Assembly (NCBI GenBank): GCA_003507115.1
Contig: DNWN01000147.1
Coordinates: 1 to 31,886 of the forward strand
Direction: 5' to 3'
Length of the DNA stretch: 31,886 nt
DNA from: Cryomorphaceae bacterium
GTDB lineage: Bacteria > Bacteroidota > Bacteroidia > Flavobacteriales > Schleiferiaceae
A model generated the notes under the pieces. That model had not been told where the DNA came from, searched no databases, and was given only the letters and a program-made list of their open reading frames with translations. The stretch's first letter is position 1; each line of letters opens with the position of its first letter. Both the position numbers and the translations under genes were made by a program. This document shows, piece after piece, positions 1 to 6,880 of this stretch.

Positions 1-92
1 TTTTTTGGGGACTGCAAATGTAGGCCATTTTATCCTTTCAAACATTGTGGTTTCTTGCCGCTTTCAAACTTTTTCATCGCATCGCTTAACGC

Positions 93-100
93 TACCTTTG
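93..100 (+). promoter_or_regulatory. Bacteroidota-type -7 element for uvrD
   Basis: TACCTTTG matches the Bacteroidota -7 consensus TAnnTTTG. It ends 10 bases before the uvrD ATG at 111, so a start site 5-7 bases downstream leaves a leader of only a few bases. I see no clear -33 TTG at the usual spacing. The remaining bases 1-110 hold no gene I can support. Confidence 0.55.
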
Positions 101-110
101 GGACCCTTCC

Positions 111-2468
111 ATGTCGAGTTACTTATCCGCCCTCAATTCGGTCCAACAGCAAGCTGTCCAACAGACGGAAGGTCCCGTCATGGTTATTGCTGGAGCAGGC
201 TCAGGAAAAACCCGGGTATTGACCTATCGAATCGCCTATTTGATGGAACGAGGCGTGGATCCTTTCAACATCTTATCCCTCACGTTCACCAATAAAGCCG
301 CGCGCGAAATGAAAGGGCGTGTCGAGAAACTTTTGGGTGGCACGGAAGCCAAAAATTTATGGATGGGGACCTTTCACTCGGTGTTTGCGCGCATACTTCG
401 TATCGAAGGACACCGCTTGGGCTATCCCTCCAACTTTACGATTTACGACAGCGAAGACGCCCAAAAAGTGATTGCAGGCTTGATCAAGGAACGTGACTTG
501 GACAAGGATATCTACAAGGTCAAAGGGGTGGCCGGACGCATCTCCTCCTACAAGAACAACCTAATCACCCCCAAGGCATACCAAAGCCGGGCCGACCTCC
601 AAGAAGCGGATGCCGCAGCGCGTATGCCCAAAATTGGAGAGCTCTATGCGGCATACATGGAGAAATGCTTCCGAGCGGGCGCCATGGATTTTGATGACTT
701 ATTACTCAAGACCAATGAGCTTTTTGCCATGTTTCCGGAGGCTCTTGCACGGTACCAAGAGCGATTCAAGTATATCCTCGTAGACGAGTACCAGGACACC
801 AACCATTCCCAGTACCTCATTGTGAAAGCCTTGGCTTCCCGCTATGAAAACCTCTGTGTGGTGGGCGACGATGCCCAAAGCATCTATGCCTTCCGAGGTG
901 CCAACATTCGGAATATTCTAAATTTTCAGAAGGACTACTCAGACGCTAAGCTTTTCAAGCTCGAGCAAAACTACCGGAGCAGCCAGTGCATCGTTCAGGC
1001 AGCCAATTCGCTGATCAAGCATAACCAAGATCAATTAGAGAAAAACGTTTGGACCGAGAATCCTCTGGGTGAACGCATCGTAGTGCACAAGAGTGTGAGC
1101 GATTCCGATGAGGGCAACTATGTCGCCCAGACCATTTGGGAGCTCCACATGCGGGAGCACACCGCCCACGACCAGTTTGCGATTCTCTACCGCACCAATG
1201 CGCAGTCTCGATCTTTTGAAGACGCATTGCGCCGCCGCAACATTCCCTATCGAATTTTTGGCGGGCTTTCCTTCTACCAACGCAAGGAAGTCAAAGACTT
1301 GATGGCCTATGTGCGCTTGACCGTCAATCCCAAAGACGAAGAAGCTTTCCGCCGGGTGATCAATTTGCCCGCCCGGGGAATTGGAGACACCACCCTCGCC
1401 CGACTGACCATTGCCGCGAATGAGCGGCAAGCCAGCCTTTGGGATGCGGCCGCCGAAGCTGGCGCTTGGGGCGTGGCCATCAACAAACCGACGCAGGAAC
1501 GCCTTTTGGCCTTTGTGGACTTAGTTAAATCCTACCAAATCATTGCGGAGCAAAAAGACGCCTTTGACGTGGTGGAACACATCGCTCGGAGCAGCGGACT
1601 CATTAAACTCTTGTCCGACGACAAGACCCCCGAGGGTATTTCGCGCTACGAGAACGTGCAGGAACTTTTGAATGGCATCAAAGACTTTGTCGAACAGCAA
1701 CAGCAAGTGGAAGATGGGGATCCGAGTTTGGGGGCCTTCTTGCAAGATGTGGCGCTTTTGACCGACGCAGACCGCCCGGACGACGACGACCGGCCCAAAG
1801 TGAATTTGATGACCATTCACCTGGCGAAGGGATTGGAGTTTCCCGCGGTGTTTGTCGTGGGAATGGAGGAGAACCTCTTTCCCTCCATGATGTCCATGGG
1901 ATCCAGGGCCGATCTGGAAGAAGAGCGCCGCTTGTTTTACGTGGCCCTGACCCGGGCCGAAAAGCGGGCCTTCCTGACGTACGCCCATGTTCGCTACCGT
2001 TGGGGTAAACTCATCGATTGCGAGCCCAGCCGCTTCCTAGAAGAATTAGACGAAGCCCACTTGGACGTGCATGTACCCGAATTTCAGCCGAGCTATTCGG
2101 TTCCAAAAGAACTGATGGATGCATTCGGCGTATCTTCGTCCCGTTCACGAACCGCCCGACCTTCCGCCGAATCTCGGTCCGTGAAAGCGCCGGATCGACC
2201 TCAGAGTCCACCGCCTAGTCCCGTCAGATTCCGCAGGCCCACGGCCCTGAAGCCGTTGGATCAAGCCACAAAATCCGCATCGGGCGCGTCCCATGCTTTG
2301 GACCTGGAACTAGATGTAGGAATTCGCGTGGTCCATGACCGTTTTGGCATCGGAAAAGTGACTGAACTTTCCGGCGAGGGAAGCGAAAAAAAAGCGACCA
2401 TACTCTTTGACAATGCCGGCGAGAAAAAATTGCTCCTCAAGTTTGCTAAATTGCAGCTATTATCATGA
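111..2468 (+). CDS. uvrD: UvrD/PcrA-family superfamily 1 DNA helicase
   Basis: This is an ATP-dependent 3'-5' DNA helicase of nucleotide excision repair, replication restart and conflict resolution. It has 785 residues, close to the PcrA/UvrD norm. Visible motifs are the Walker A GAGSGKT near residues 28-34 (Lys33), the Walker B DEYQDTN near 226-232, motif III GDDAQSIYAFRG near 253-264, and a late LMTIHLAKGLEFP block with VALTRA. A low-complexity Ser/Pro/Arg linker (about 665-730) precedes a small C-terminal domain resembling the Tudor-like RNA polymerase-binding domain of PcrA (VHDRFGIGKVTEL). The ATG at 111 follows a TACCTTTG promoter element. The stop overlaps the next start as ATGA, so the DUF4290 gene is probably translationally coupled. 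uvrD and pcrA cannot be separated by sequence here. Confidence 0.96.
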   Translation: MSSYLSALNSVQQQAVQQTEGPVMVIAGAGSGKTRVLTYRIAYLMERGVDPFNILSLTFTNKAAREMKGRVEKLLGGTEAKNLWMGTFHSVFARILRIEGHRLGYPSNFTIYDSEDAQKVIAGLIKERDLDKDIYKVKGVAGRISSYKNNLITPKAYQSRADLQEADAAARMPKIGELYAAYMEKCFRAGAMDFDDLLLKTNELFAMFPEALARYQERFKYILVDEYQDTNHSQYLIVKALASRYENLCVVGDDAQSIYAFRGANIRNILNFQKDYSDAKLFKLEQNYRSSQCIVQAANSLIKHNQDQLEKNVWTENPLGERIVVHKSVSDSDEGNYVAQTIWELHMREHTAHDQFAILYRTNAQSRSFEDALRRRNIPYRIFGGLSFYQRKEVKDLMAYVRLTVNPKDEEAFRRVINLPARGIGDTTLARLTIAANERQASLWDAAAEAGAWGVAINKPTQERLLAFVDLVKSYQIIAEQKDAFDVVEHIARSSGLIKLLSDDKTPEGISRYENVQELLNGIKDFVEQQQQVEDGDPSLGAFLQDVALLTDADRPDDDDRPKVNLMTIHLAKGLEFPAVFVVGMEENLFPSMMSMGSRADLEEERRLFYVALTRAEKRAFLTYAHVRYRWGKLIDCEPSRFLEELDEAHLDVHVPEFQPSYSVPKELMDAFGVSSSRSRTARPSAESRSVKAPDRPQSPPPSPVRFRRPTALKPLDQATKSASGASHALDLELDVGIRVVHDRFGIGKVTELSGEGSEKKATILFDNAGEKKLLLKFAKLQLLS

Positions 2469-3127
2469 TTGAAACTTCCCAAATTGCCGCACTGGCCCTG
2501 GACTACAACACAGACCGCGAAGACCTTCGCATGCCCGAATACGGCCGTCATGTGCAATCGATGATTGAATATTGCTTGACCCTTCCTGACCGCGAACACC
2601 GGACGAAGGTCGCCAACAGCATCATCGATGTCATTGGCAATCTCAACCCGGCCCTTCGAGACAATCCGGACTACCGGCACAAGCTGTGGGACCACCTTTT
2701 TGTCATGTCCAATTTTGAATTGGATGTCGACTGCCCCTACCCCACCCCCACGCGGGAAAAACTCAGTGGCAAGCCGGATGCCGTGCCTTACCCCCAAAAG
2801 AGCCGGAGTCACCGCTACTATGGAAACATCTTGCAAAACTTGATCTCCACCGTCGCCGATATGGAGGCGTCGGAGGATCGAGATGCCATGGAGTTGGACA
2901 TTGCCAACCAAATGAAGCGCGCCTACTTGTCCTGGAATAAGGACAATGTCGACGATGCCGTCATCTTTGCCGAACTCCGGATTTTGTCCGGGGGCCGTTT
3001 GGGCCAAGAAAAAGCGGCCCTTTCGGTCAACCGGGGCGTCGTGTCTCAGAATGCCCCCCTACACACTCGCACGAAGAAGAAACCCAAGCCCAATTTCAAG
3101 CGAAAAACCAACTTTAAACGCAAATAA
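2465..3127 (+). CDS. DUF4290 domain protein with basic tail
   Basis: This 220-residue cytosolic protein of unknown function belongs to the Bacteroidota-specific DUF4290 family. I recognise it from the N-terminal ALDYNTDREDLRMPEYGR block, the following HVQSMIEYCLTL segment, and its position directly before murA, which is the usual arrangement. It has no signal peptide or membrane segment. The last 20 or so residues are very basic and contain two NFKRK units, which suggests nucleic-acid or ribosome binding (inference). The start overlaps the uvrD stop by four bases (ATGA), and murA starts 12 bases after the stop, so it lies inside one transcription unit. The family has no assigned biochemical activity that I know of. 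Confidence 0.9.
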   Translation: MIETSQIAALALDYNTDREDLRMPEYGRHVQSMIEYCLTLPDREHRTKVANSIIDVIGNLNPALRDNPDYRHKLWDHLFVMSNFELDVDCPYPTPTREKLSGKPDAVPYPQKSRSHRYYGNILQNLISTVADMEASEDRDAMELDIANQMKRAYLSWNKDNVDDAVIFAELRILSGGRLGQEKAALSVNRGVVSQNAPLHTRTKKKPKPNFKRKTNFKRK

Positions 3128-3139
3128 TCTCCTTTCCCT

Positions 3140-4456
3140 GTGTCCAGTTTTAAAATTACGGGAGGACAACGCCTCCAAGGCGATGTGCACCCTCAAGGGG
3201 CTAAGAACGAAGTACTCCAAATCCTGTGTGCAGTCTTGCTGACAGAAGAAACGGTGCGCGTCTCGAATATTCCCGATATCGTGGATGTCAACAAACTCAT
3301 TGAAATCCTGGGTGACTTTGGCGTCTTGGTCTCAAAACATGGCCATGGAGACTTCAGTTTTTGCGCGAAGGACGTGGACGTCAACTTCCTCTTTTCGGAG
3401 ACCTACAAGAAAAAAGGAGCCTCCTTACGTGGCTCCATTATGCTCGTAGGGCCCCTATTGGCCCGTTTTGGCAAGGGGTACATCCCCAAGCCGGGCGGGG
3501 ACAAAATTGGACGTCGCCGCCTGGACACGCACTTCCTCGGCTTCATGAAATTGGGGGCCGAATTCAAATACGAAGAGAACTCCCATTTCTACGGGGTGGA
3601 ACGCCCTGAAGGAGGGATGAAAGGCGCGTATATGTTGCTGGACGAGGCCTCTGTGACTGGCACAGCGAACATCGTCATGGCGGCTGTCTTGACCCCCGGT
3701 GTTACCACCATCTACAATGCGGCCTGCGAACCCTATTTACAGCAACTCTGTGCCATGCTCGTTCGGATGGGGGCCAAAATCGAAGGCGTCGGGTCCAACT
3801 TGCTCACCATTACAGGTGTCGAACGGCTGGGCGGTACCGAGCACCGCTGTTTGCCCGATATGATTGAAATTGGTTCATGGATTGGCCTTGCCGCGATGAC
3901 CCAAAGTGAGATCACCATCAAGAACGCGGGCGTCGCCCACCTAGGCGTCATACCCGAAGTGTTCAAGAAGTTGGGCATCCAACTTGAAATCCGTGGCGAC
4001 GACATCTACATCCCTTCCCAAGCATCCTACGAAATCGGTGCCTACTTGGACGGTTCCATGGTGACCGTCGCCGATGCCCCCTGGCCGGGCTTCACCCCCG
4101 ACTTGCTCAGTATTGTCCTGGTCACTGCGACCCAAGCCAAGGGCTCGGTATTAATTCACCAAAAGATGTTTGAGAGCCGGCTCTTCTTTGTCGATAAGTT
4201 AATCGACATGGGTGCCCAAATCATCCTCTGCGATCCGCACCGCGCCACCGTCATTGGCTTGGACCGGAAAGTACCCTTGCGTGCCACAGTCATGACGTCG
4301 CCGGATATCCGGGCGGGAATCGCCCTACTCATTGCTGCCCTGACCGCAGAAGGCACCAGCACCATCCACAACATCGAACAAATTGACCGCGGCTATGAGC
4401 GCATTGACGAGCGCCTCCGAGCCCTCGGTGCCCACATTGAACGTATTCCTGCCTAA
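3140..4456 (+). CDS. murA: UDP-N-acetylglucosamine 1-carboxyvinyltransferase MurA, Asp-type active site
   Basis: MurA transfers enolpyruvate from PEP to UDP-GlcNAc, the first committed step of peptidoglycan synthesis in the cytosol. The 438 residues show the EPSP-synthase-like fold signatures: QGAKNE near residue 19, the LRGSIMLVGPLLAR helix, and the active-site loop KPGGDKIGRRRLDTH. In the loop, residue 121 is Asp (codon GAC at 3500-3502) where fosfomycin-sensitive MurA has the PEP-reactive Cys. Asp in this position is known to give intrinsic fosfomycin resistance in mycobacteria and chlamydiae. The start is GTG at 3140: no in-frame ATG lies nearby, and SSFKITGG is the family N-terminus. The gene follows the DUF4290 gene by 12 bases. 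Confidence 0.97.
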   Translation: MSSFKITGGQRLQGDVHPQGAKNEVLQILCAVLLTEETVRVSNIPDIVDVNKLIEILGDFGVLVSKHGHGDFSFCAKDVDVNFLFSETYKKKGASLRGSIMLVGPLLARFGKGYIPKPGGDKIGRRRLDTHFLGFMKLGAEFKYEENSHFYGVERPEGGMKGAYMLLDEASVTGTANIVMAAVLTPGVTTIYNAACEPYLQQLCAMLVRMGAKIEGVGSNLLTITGVERLGGTEHRCLPDMIEIGSWIGLAAMTQSEITIKNAGVAHLGVIPEVFKKLGIQLEIRGDDIYIPSQASYEIGAYLDGSMVTVADAPWPGFTPDLLSIVLVTATQAKGSVLIHQKMFESRLFFVDKLIDMGAQIILCDPHRATVIGLDRKVPLRATVMTSPDIRAGIALLIAALTAEGTSTIHNIEQIDRGYERIDERLRALGAHIERIPA

Positions 4457-4468
4457 CTTGCGCCCATC

Positions 4469-5017
4469 ATGAAATACACATTCCTCTCCCTCCTGATTGC
4501 TTCGAGCCTCGTTTGGACCGCGGCAACGCCTGCCGAAACGAGCCTCCGTCCCGACATGGACCTCCAGTTGGCCAATGTCAATGTGGGCGACCAGGCCCCT
4601 GAATTGGCCTACCAAAACCCCAACGGGGACATCATGAAATTGAGCGATCTCCGCGGAAAAGTGGTCTTGATCGACTTTTGGGCTTCCTGGTGTGGCCCAT
4701 GTCGTATGGAAAACCCCAACGTGGTGCGCATTTACAATGAGTACAAAGACAAAAGATACACGGCGGGTAAAGGATTTGAGATTTACTCGGTCAGTTTGGA
4801 CCAAGCCAAAGACCGCTGGATCCAGGCAATTGAAAAGGACGGCCTCGTCTGGGCCAGCCATGTGAGCGACCTCCGCGGCTGGAAGGCACAAGGAGCTGCC
4901 CTGTATGGCGTCAATTCCATACCGATGACCTTCCTTGTGGATAGCAATGGGAAAGTAATCGCCAAGGGTTTGCGCGGTGCCCAATTAGAGGCAGCCCTTA
5001 AGTCGCTTCTGAAATAA
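4469..5017 (+). CDS. Secreted TlpA/ResA-like thioredoxin-fold protein
   Basis: This 182-residue thiol-disulfide oxidoreductase is predicted to act in the periplasm. Residues 1-20 form a signal peptide (MKYTFLSLLIASSLVW) with cleavage likely near Ala19-Ala22. The AhpC/TSA-like thioredoxin fold follows: VGDQAPELAYQ near residue 39, FWASWCGPC with redox cysteines 75 and 78, and a cis-Pro loop NSIPMTFLVD with Pro152. It resembles TlpA/ResA proteins that reduce cytochrome c apoproteins or other envelope disulfides, but the substrate is not visible. It starts 12 bases after murA and is followed by a stable hairpin, so it is probably the last gene of the uvrD-DUF4290-murA unit. Confidence 0.9.
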   Translation: MKYTFLSLLIASSLVWTAATPAETSLRPDMDLQLANVNVGDQAPELAYQNPNGDIMKLSDLRGKVVLIDFWASWCGPCRMENPNVVRIYNEYKDKRYTAGKGFEIYSVSLDQAKDRWIQAIEKDGLVWASHVSDLRGWKAQGAALYGVNSIPMTFLVDSNGKVIAKGLRGAQLEAALKSLLK

Positions 5018-5019
5018 TC

Positions 5020-5056
5020 CAGACAAAAGGTCGCCCTCTCGGGGCCGACCTGTCTG
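5020..5056 (+). terminator. Bulged hairpin after the thioredoxin gene, possible terminator
   Basis: The arms CAGAC...AGGTCG and CGACCT GTCTG pair over 11 bases with an AAA bulge, and a short GC-rich inner stem can extend this. No T tract follows, so this is not a classical intrinsic terminator. It could be a weak or factor-dependent terminator, or a 3'-end stabiliser, between the murA unit and grpE. Confidence 0.45.
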
Positions 5057-5068
5057 ACGACTCCTCCG

Positions 5069-5108
5069 CAATCTGCCATTCTGACACATCGTGCAGTTTG
5101 GCAGATTG
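5069..5108. repeat. Perfect 10-bp inverted repeat upstream of grpE
   Basis: CAATCTGCCA at 5069-5078 is exactly mirrored by TGGCAGATTG at 5099-5108, with a 20-base spacer. The right arm overlaps the -24 part of the sigma-54-like element. CTGCCA (5073-5078) and CTGACA (5081-5086) also form a direct repeat at 8-base spacing. It does not match CIRCE (TTAGCACTC-N9-GAGTGCTAA), so HrcA is not the obvious regulator. I infer a regulatory-protein site controlling the chaperone operon. Confidence 0.5.
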
Positions 5109-5114
5109 TTTGCT
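5099..5114 (+). promoter_or_regulatory. Candidate sigma-54-type -24/-12 promoter for grpE-dnaJ
   Basis: TGGCAG-N5-TTGCT fits the sigma-54 consensus TGGCAC-N5-TTGCA at the correct spacing, with both invariant GG and GC pairs. Predicted initiation about 12 bases after the GC pair falls near 5125, leaving a leader of about 17 bases before the ATG at 5142. A competing reading is a vegetative promoter with TTG at 5106-5108, 18 bases of spacing and TAGTTTTT at 5127-5134 (one mismatch to TAnnTTTG), which would give a leaderless transcript. The sequence cannot decide between them. Confidence 0.45.
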
Positions 5115-5141
5115 TTGAGGGGAGCATAGTTTTTATCTGAC

Positions 5142-5687
5142 ATGGCCAAAGAATCCACCCCCCACGAACCCCAGGTTCCCGAATCTGAGCTCGAGTCTAC
5201 TGTTGATACGCCTACCTCCGAGGAGACGGCCGCAGAGACTCCCTCGCATGAAGAAGAAATTCAGGCACTGAAAGACCAAAACTTGCGTCTATATGCCGAG
5301 TTTGAAAACTTCCGTCGCCGCAATGCCCGCGAACGTCTGGACCTCATGGCCACGGCCAATGAAAAGGTGCTCAAGTCGGTCCTCCCCATCGTAGACGATT
5401 TTGAGCGCGCGCTCAAAAACATCGCCCCCGATTCCCCGGAACGCGTGGGCATGGAATTAATTTATACGAAATTGATGAATACCCTGAAGGCCGAAGGTCT
5501 AAAGGAAATGGAATCCACGATAGGGCAGGTCTTTGACGTGGAAACCATGGAGGCGATCACCAATATCCCCGCCCCGAGCCCCGATATGGCGGGCAAAGTG
5601 GTGGACCAAATTGAAAAAGGCTATCATTTGGGTAGCAAAATCATTCGCTACGCCAAAGTCGTCGTTGCGGACCAACAACCCGCCTAA
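5142..5687 (+). CDS. grpE: Nucleotide exchange factor GrpE
   Basis: GrpE releases ADP from DnaK and so sets the rate of the Hsp70 folding cycle. The 181-residue protein has an acidic disordered N-terminus (about residues 1-35, rich in Glu, Pro and Thr), a long coiled-coil helix (about 38-90, including the EFENFRRR segment typical of the family), and the C-terminal beta wing with the GrpE signature: [11 protein letters not shown], then [23 protein letters not shown]. The usual FDP..HEA motif reads FDVETMEA here. dnaJ follows after only two bases. dnaK is not in the window. The upstream inverted repeat and -24/-12-like element suggest stress-specific control. Confidence 0.96.
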   Translation: MAKESTPHEPQVPESELESTVDTPTSEETAAETPSHEEEIQALKDQNLRLYAEFENFRRRNARERLDLMATANEKVLKSVLPIVDDFERALKNIAPDSPERVGMELIYTKLMNTLKAEGLKEMESTIGQVFDVETMEAITNIPAPSPDMAGKVVDQIEKGYHLGSKIIRYAKVVVADQQPA

Positions 5688-5689
5688 GC

Positions 5690-6802
5690 ATGGCCAAGCG
5701 CGATTACTACGAGGTTCTAGGCGTCAACAAGTCTGCGGCAGCAGACGAGATTAAAAAAGCCTACCGCAAACTGGCGATACAGTATCACCCGGACAAAAAC
5801 CCGGGAGATGCCGAGGCTGAGGATAAATTCAAGGAAGCGGCGGAAGCCTACGAGGTCCTCTCCAACCCCGAGAAAAAACAGAAATACGACCAGTATGGCC
5901 ACCAAGCTTTTGGACCCGGTTCCGGAGGTGGTTTTGGCGGCGGCATGAACATGGACGACATCTTCAGCCACTTCGGAGACATCTTCGGAGGCGGTGGATT
6001 CGGTGGTTTTGGCGGAGGAGGAGGCCGAGGCGGCGCAGCACGCGGAGCCAACCTTCGTGTGCGCGTGAAACTCACCCTCGAGGATATCGTGGGAGGGGTC
6101 GAAAAGAAAATCAAGATTCGTCGCGCCGTACCCGCGGAGGGATTGACATTTAAAACCTGTACGGTCTGCCAGGGCTCGGGGCAAATTACCCGCATTCAGA
6201 ATACGATTCTAGGCCAGATGCGCACGGCGTCCGCTTGCCATGGCTGCAATGGATCCGGCAAGATGATTGACAAGCGTCCCGACGGGGTCGGGGCCGATGG
6301 CCTGGAGCGCATGGAGGAAGTCGTCAGTGTCAAAATTCCTGCTGGGGTGCAGGACGGCATGCAATTGCGCGTTGGCGGCAAAGGCAACCACGGCCCCATG
6401 GGCGGTCCTGCCGGCGATCTCATCGTCAGCATTGAAGAAGATCCTCATCCTGAGCTAGTCCGAGAGGGCCAAAACTTGCATTACGACTTATACCTTTCCT
6501 TTCCGGATGTAGCGCTCGGTACAACCGCAGAAATTCCAACCGTCCAAGGAAAAGCACGCATGAAAATTGATGCGGGTACCCAAAGCGGAAAGACGCTGCG
6601 ACTCAAGGGCAAAGGCTTGCCCAGCGTGGAAGGGTATGGCACGGGTGATTTGTTGGTCCACATTTCGGTCTGGACGCCCAAATCTGTGAGCAATGAGGAA
6701 AAGGCCATGTTGGAGAAACTTCAAGAGAGCGCCAATTTCCAGCCCAATCCTGGGAAGACAGACAAGGGATTCTTTGACCGCGTCAAGGACATGTTTCAGT
6801 AA
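5690..6802 (+). CDS. dnaJ: Chaperone DnaJ (Hsp40) with a reduced zinc domain
   Basis: DnaJ delivers unfolded clients to DnaK and stimulates its ATPase. The 370 residues show the J domain (1-70, HPD at 33-35), a Gly/Phe-rich linker (about 74-120), the central Cys-rich region, and the C-terminal substrate-binding domains. Only two of the four usual CxxCxGxG repeats are present: CTVCQGSG (157-164) and CHGCNGSG (183-190). These match repeats 2 and 3 of E. coli DnaJ, so zinc site II remains and site I (repeats 1 and 4) is absent; where repeat 4 would be expected there is [11 protein letters not shown] with no Cys. I believe this form is common in Flavobacteriales. grpE ends two bases upstream and a strong terminator follows. 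Confidence 0.96.
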   Translation: MAKRDYYEVLGVNKSAAADEIKKAYRKLAIQYHPDKNPGDAEAEDKFKEAAEAYEVLSNPEKKQKYDQYGHQAFGPGSGGGFGGGMNMDDIFSHFGDIFGGGGFGGFGGGGGRGGAARGANLRVRVKLTLEDIVGGVEKKIKIRRAVPAEGLTFKTCTVCQGSGQITRIQNTILGQMRTASACHGCNGSGKMIDKRPDGVGADGLERMEEVVSVKIPAGVQDGMQLRVGGKGNHGPMGGPAGDLIVSIEEDPHPELVREGQNLHYDLYLSFPDVALGTTAEIPTVQGKARMKIDAGTQSGKTLRLKGKGLPSVEGYGTGDLLVHISVWTPKSVSNEEKAMLEKLQESANFQPNPGKTDKGFFDRVKDMFQ

Positions 6803-6819
6803 GTCCCGCCATCGCAAAC

Positions 6820-6853
6820 AAAAAACCCCGGCCGTTGAGGACCGGGGTTTTTT
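6820..6853. terminator. Bidirectional intrinsic terminator between dnaJ and the T9SS operon
   Basis: The 12-base arms AAAAAACCCCGG and CCGGGGTTTTTT are perfect complements around a short loop. The GC core with A and T flanks works on both strands, which suits the convergent genes: dnaJ ends at 6802 (plus) and the PKD cargo gene ends at 6881 (minus). Confidence 0.93.
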
Positions 6854-6880
6854 ATGCTCTGAACTCGGGGCCGCGCGGGC

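Noticed and set aside
2261-3007. 248-codon minus-strand frame opposite uvrD and the DUF4290 gene
   Set aside because: It spans the junction of two real genes on the other strand and has low-complexity composition; a shadow.
4325-4984. 219-codon minus-strand frame opposite murA and the thioredoxin gene
   Set aside because: It is antisense to two conserved genes, with no recognisable motif.
5069-5108. CIRCE/HrcA operator before grpE
   Set aside because: The arms CAATCTGCCA/TGGCAGATTG and the 20-base spacer do not match TTAGCACTC-N9-GAGTGCTAA.
5920-6050. GGT/GGC-rich repeat tract as a separate repeat element
   Set aside because: It encodes the Gly/Phe-rich linker of DnaJ and needs no other explanation.
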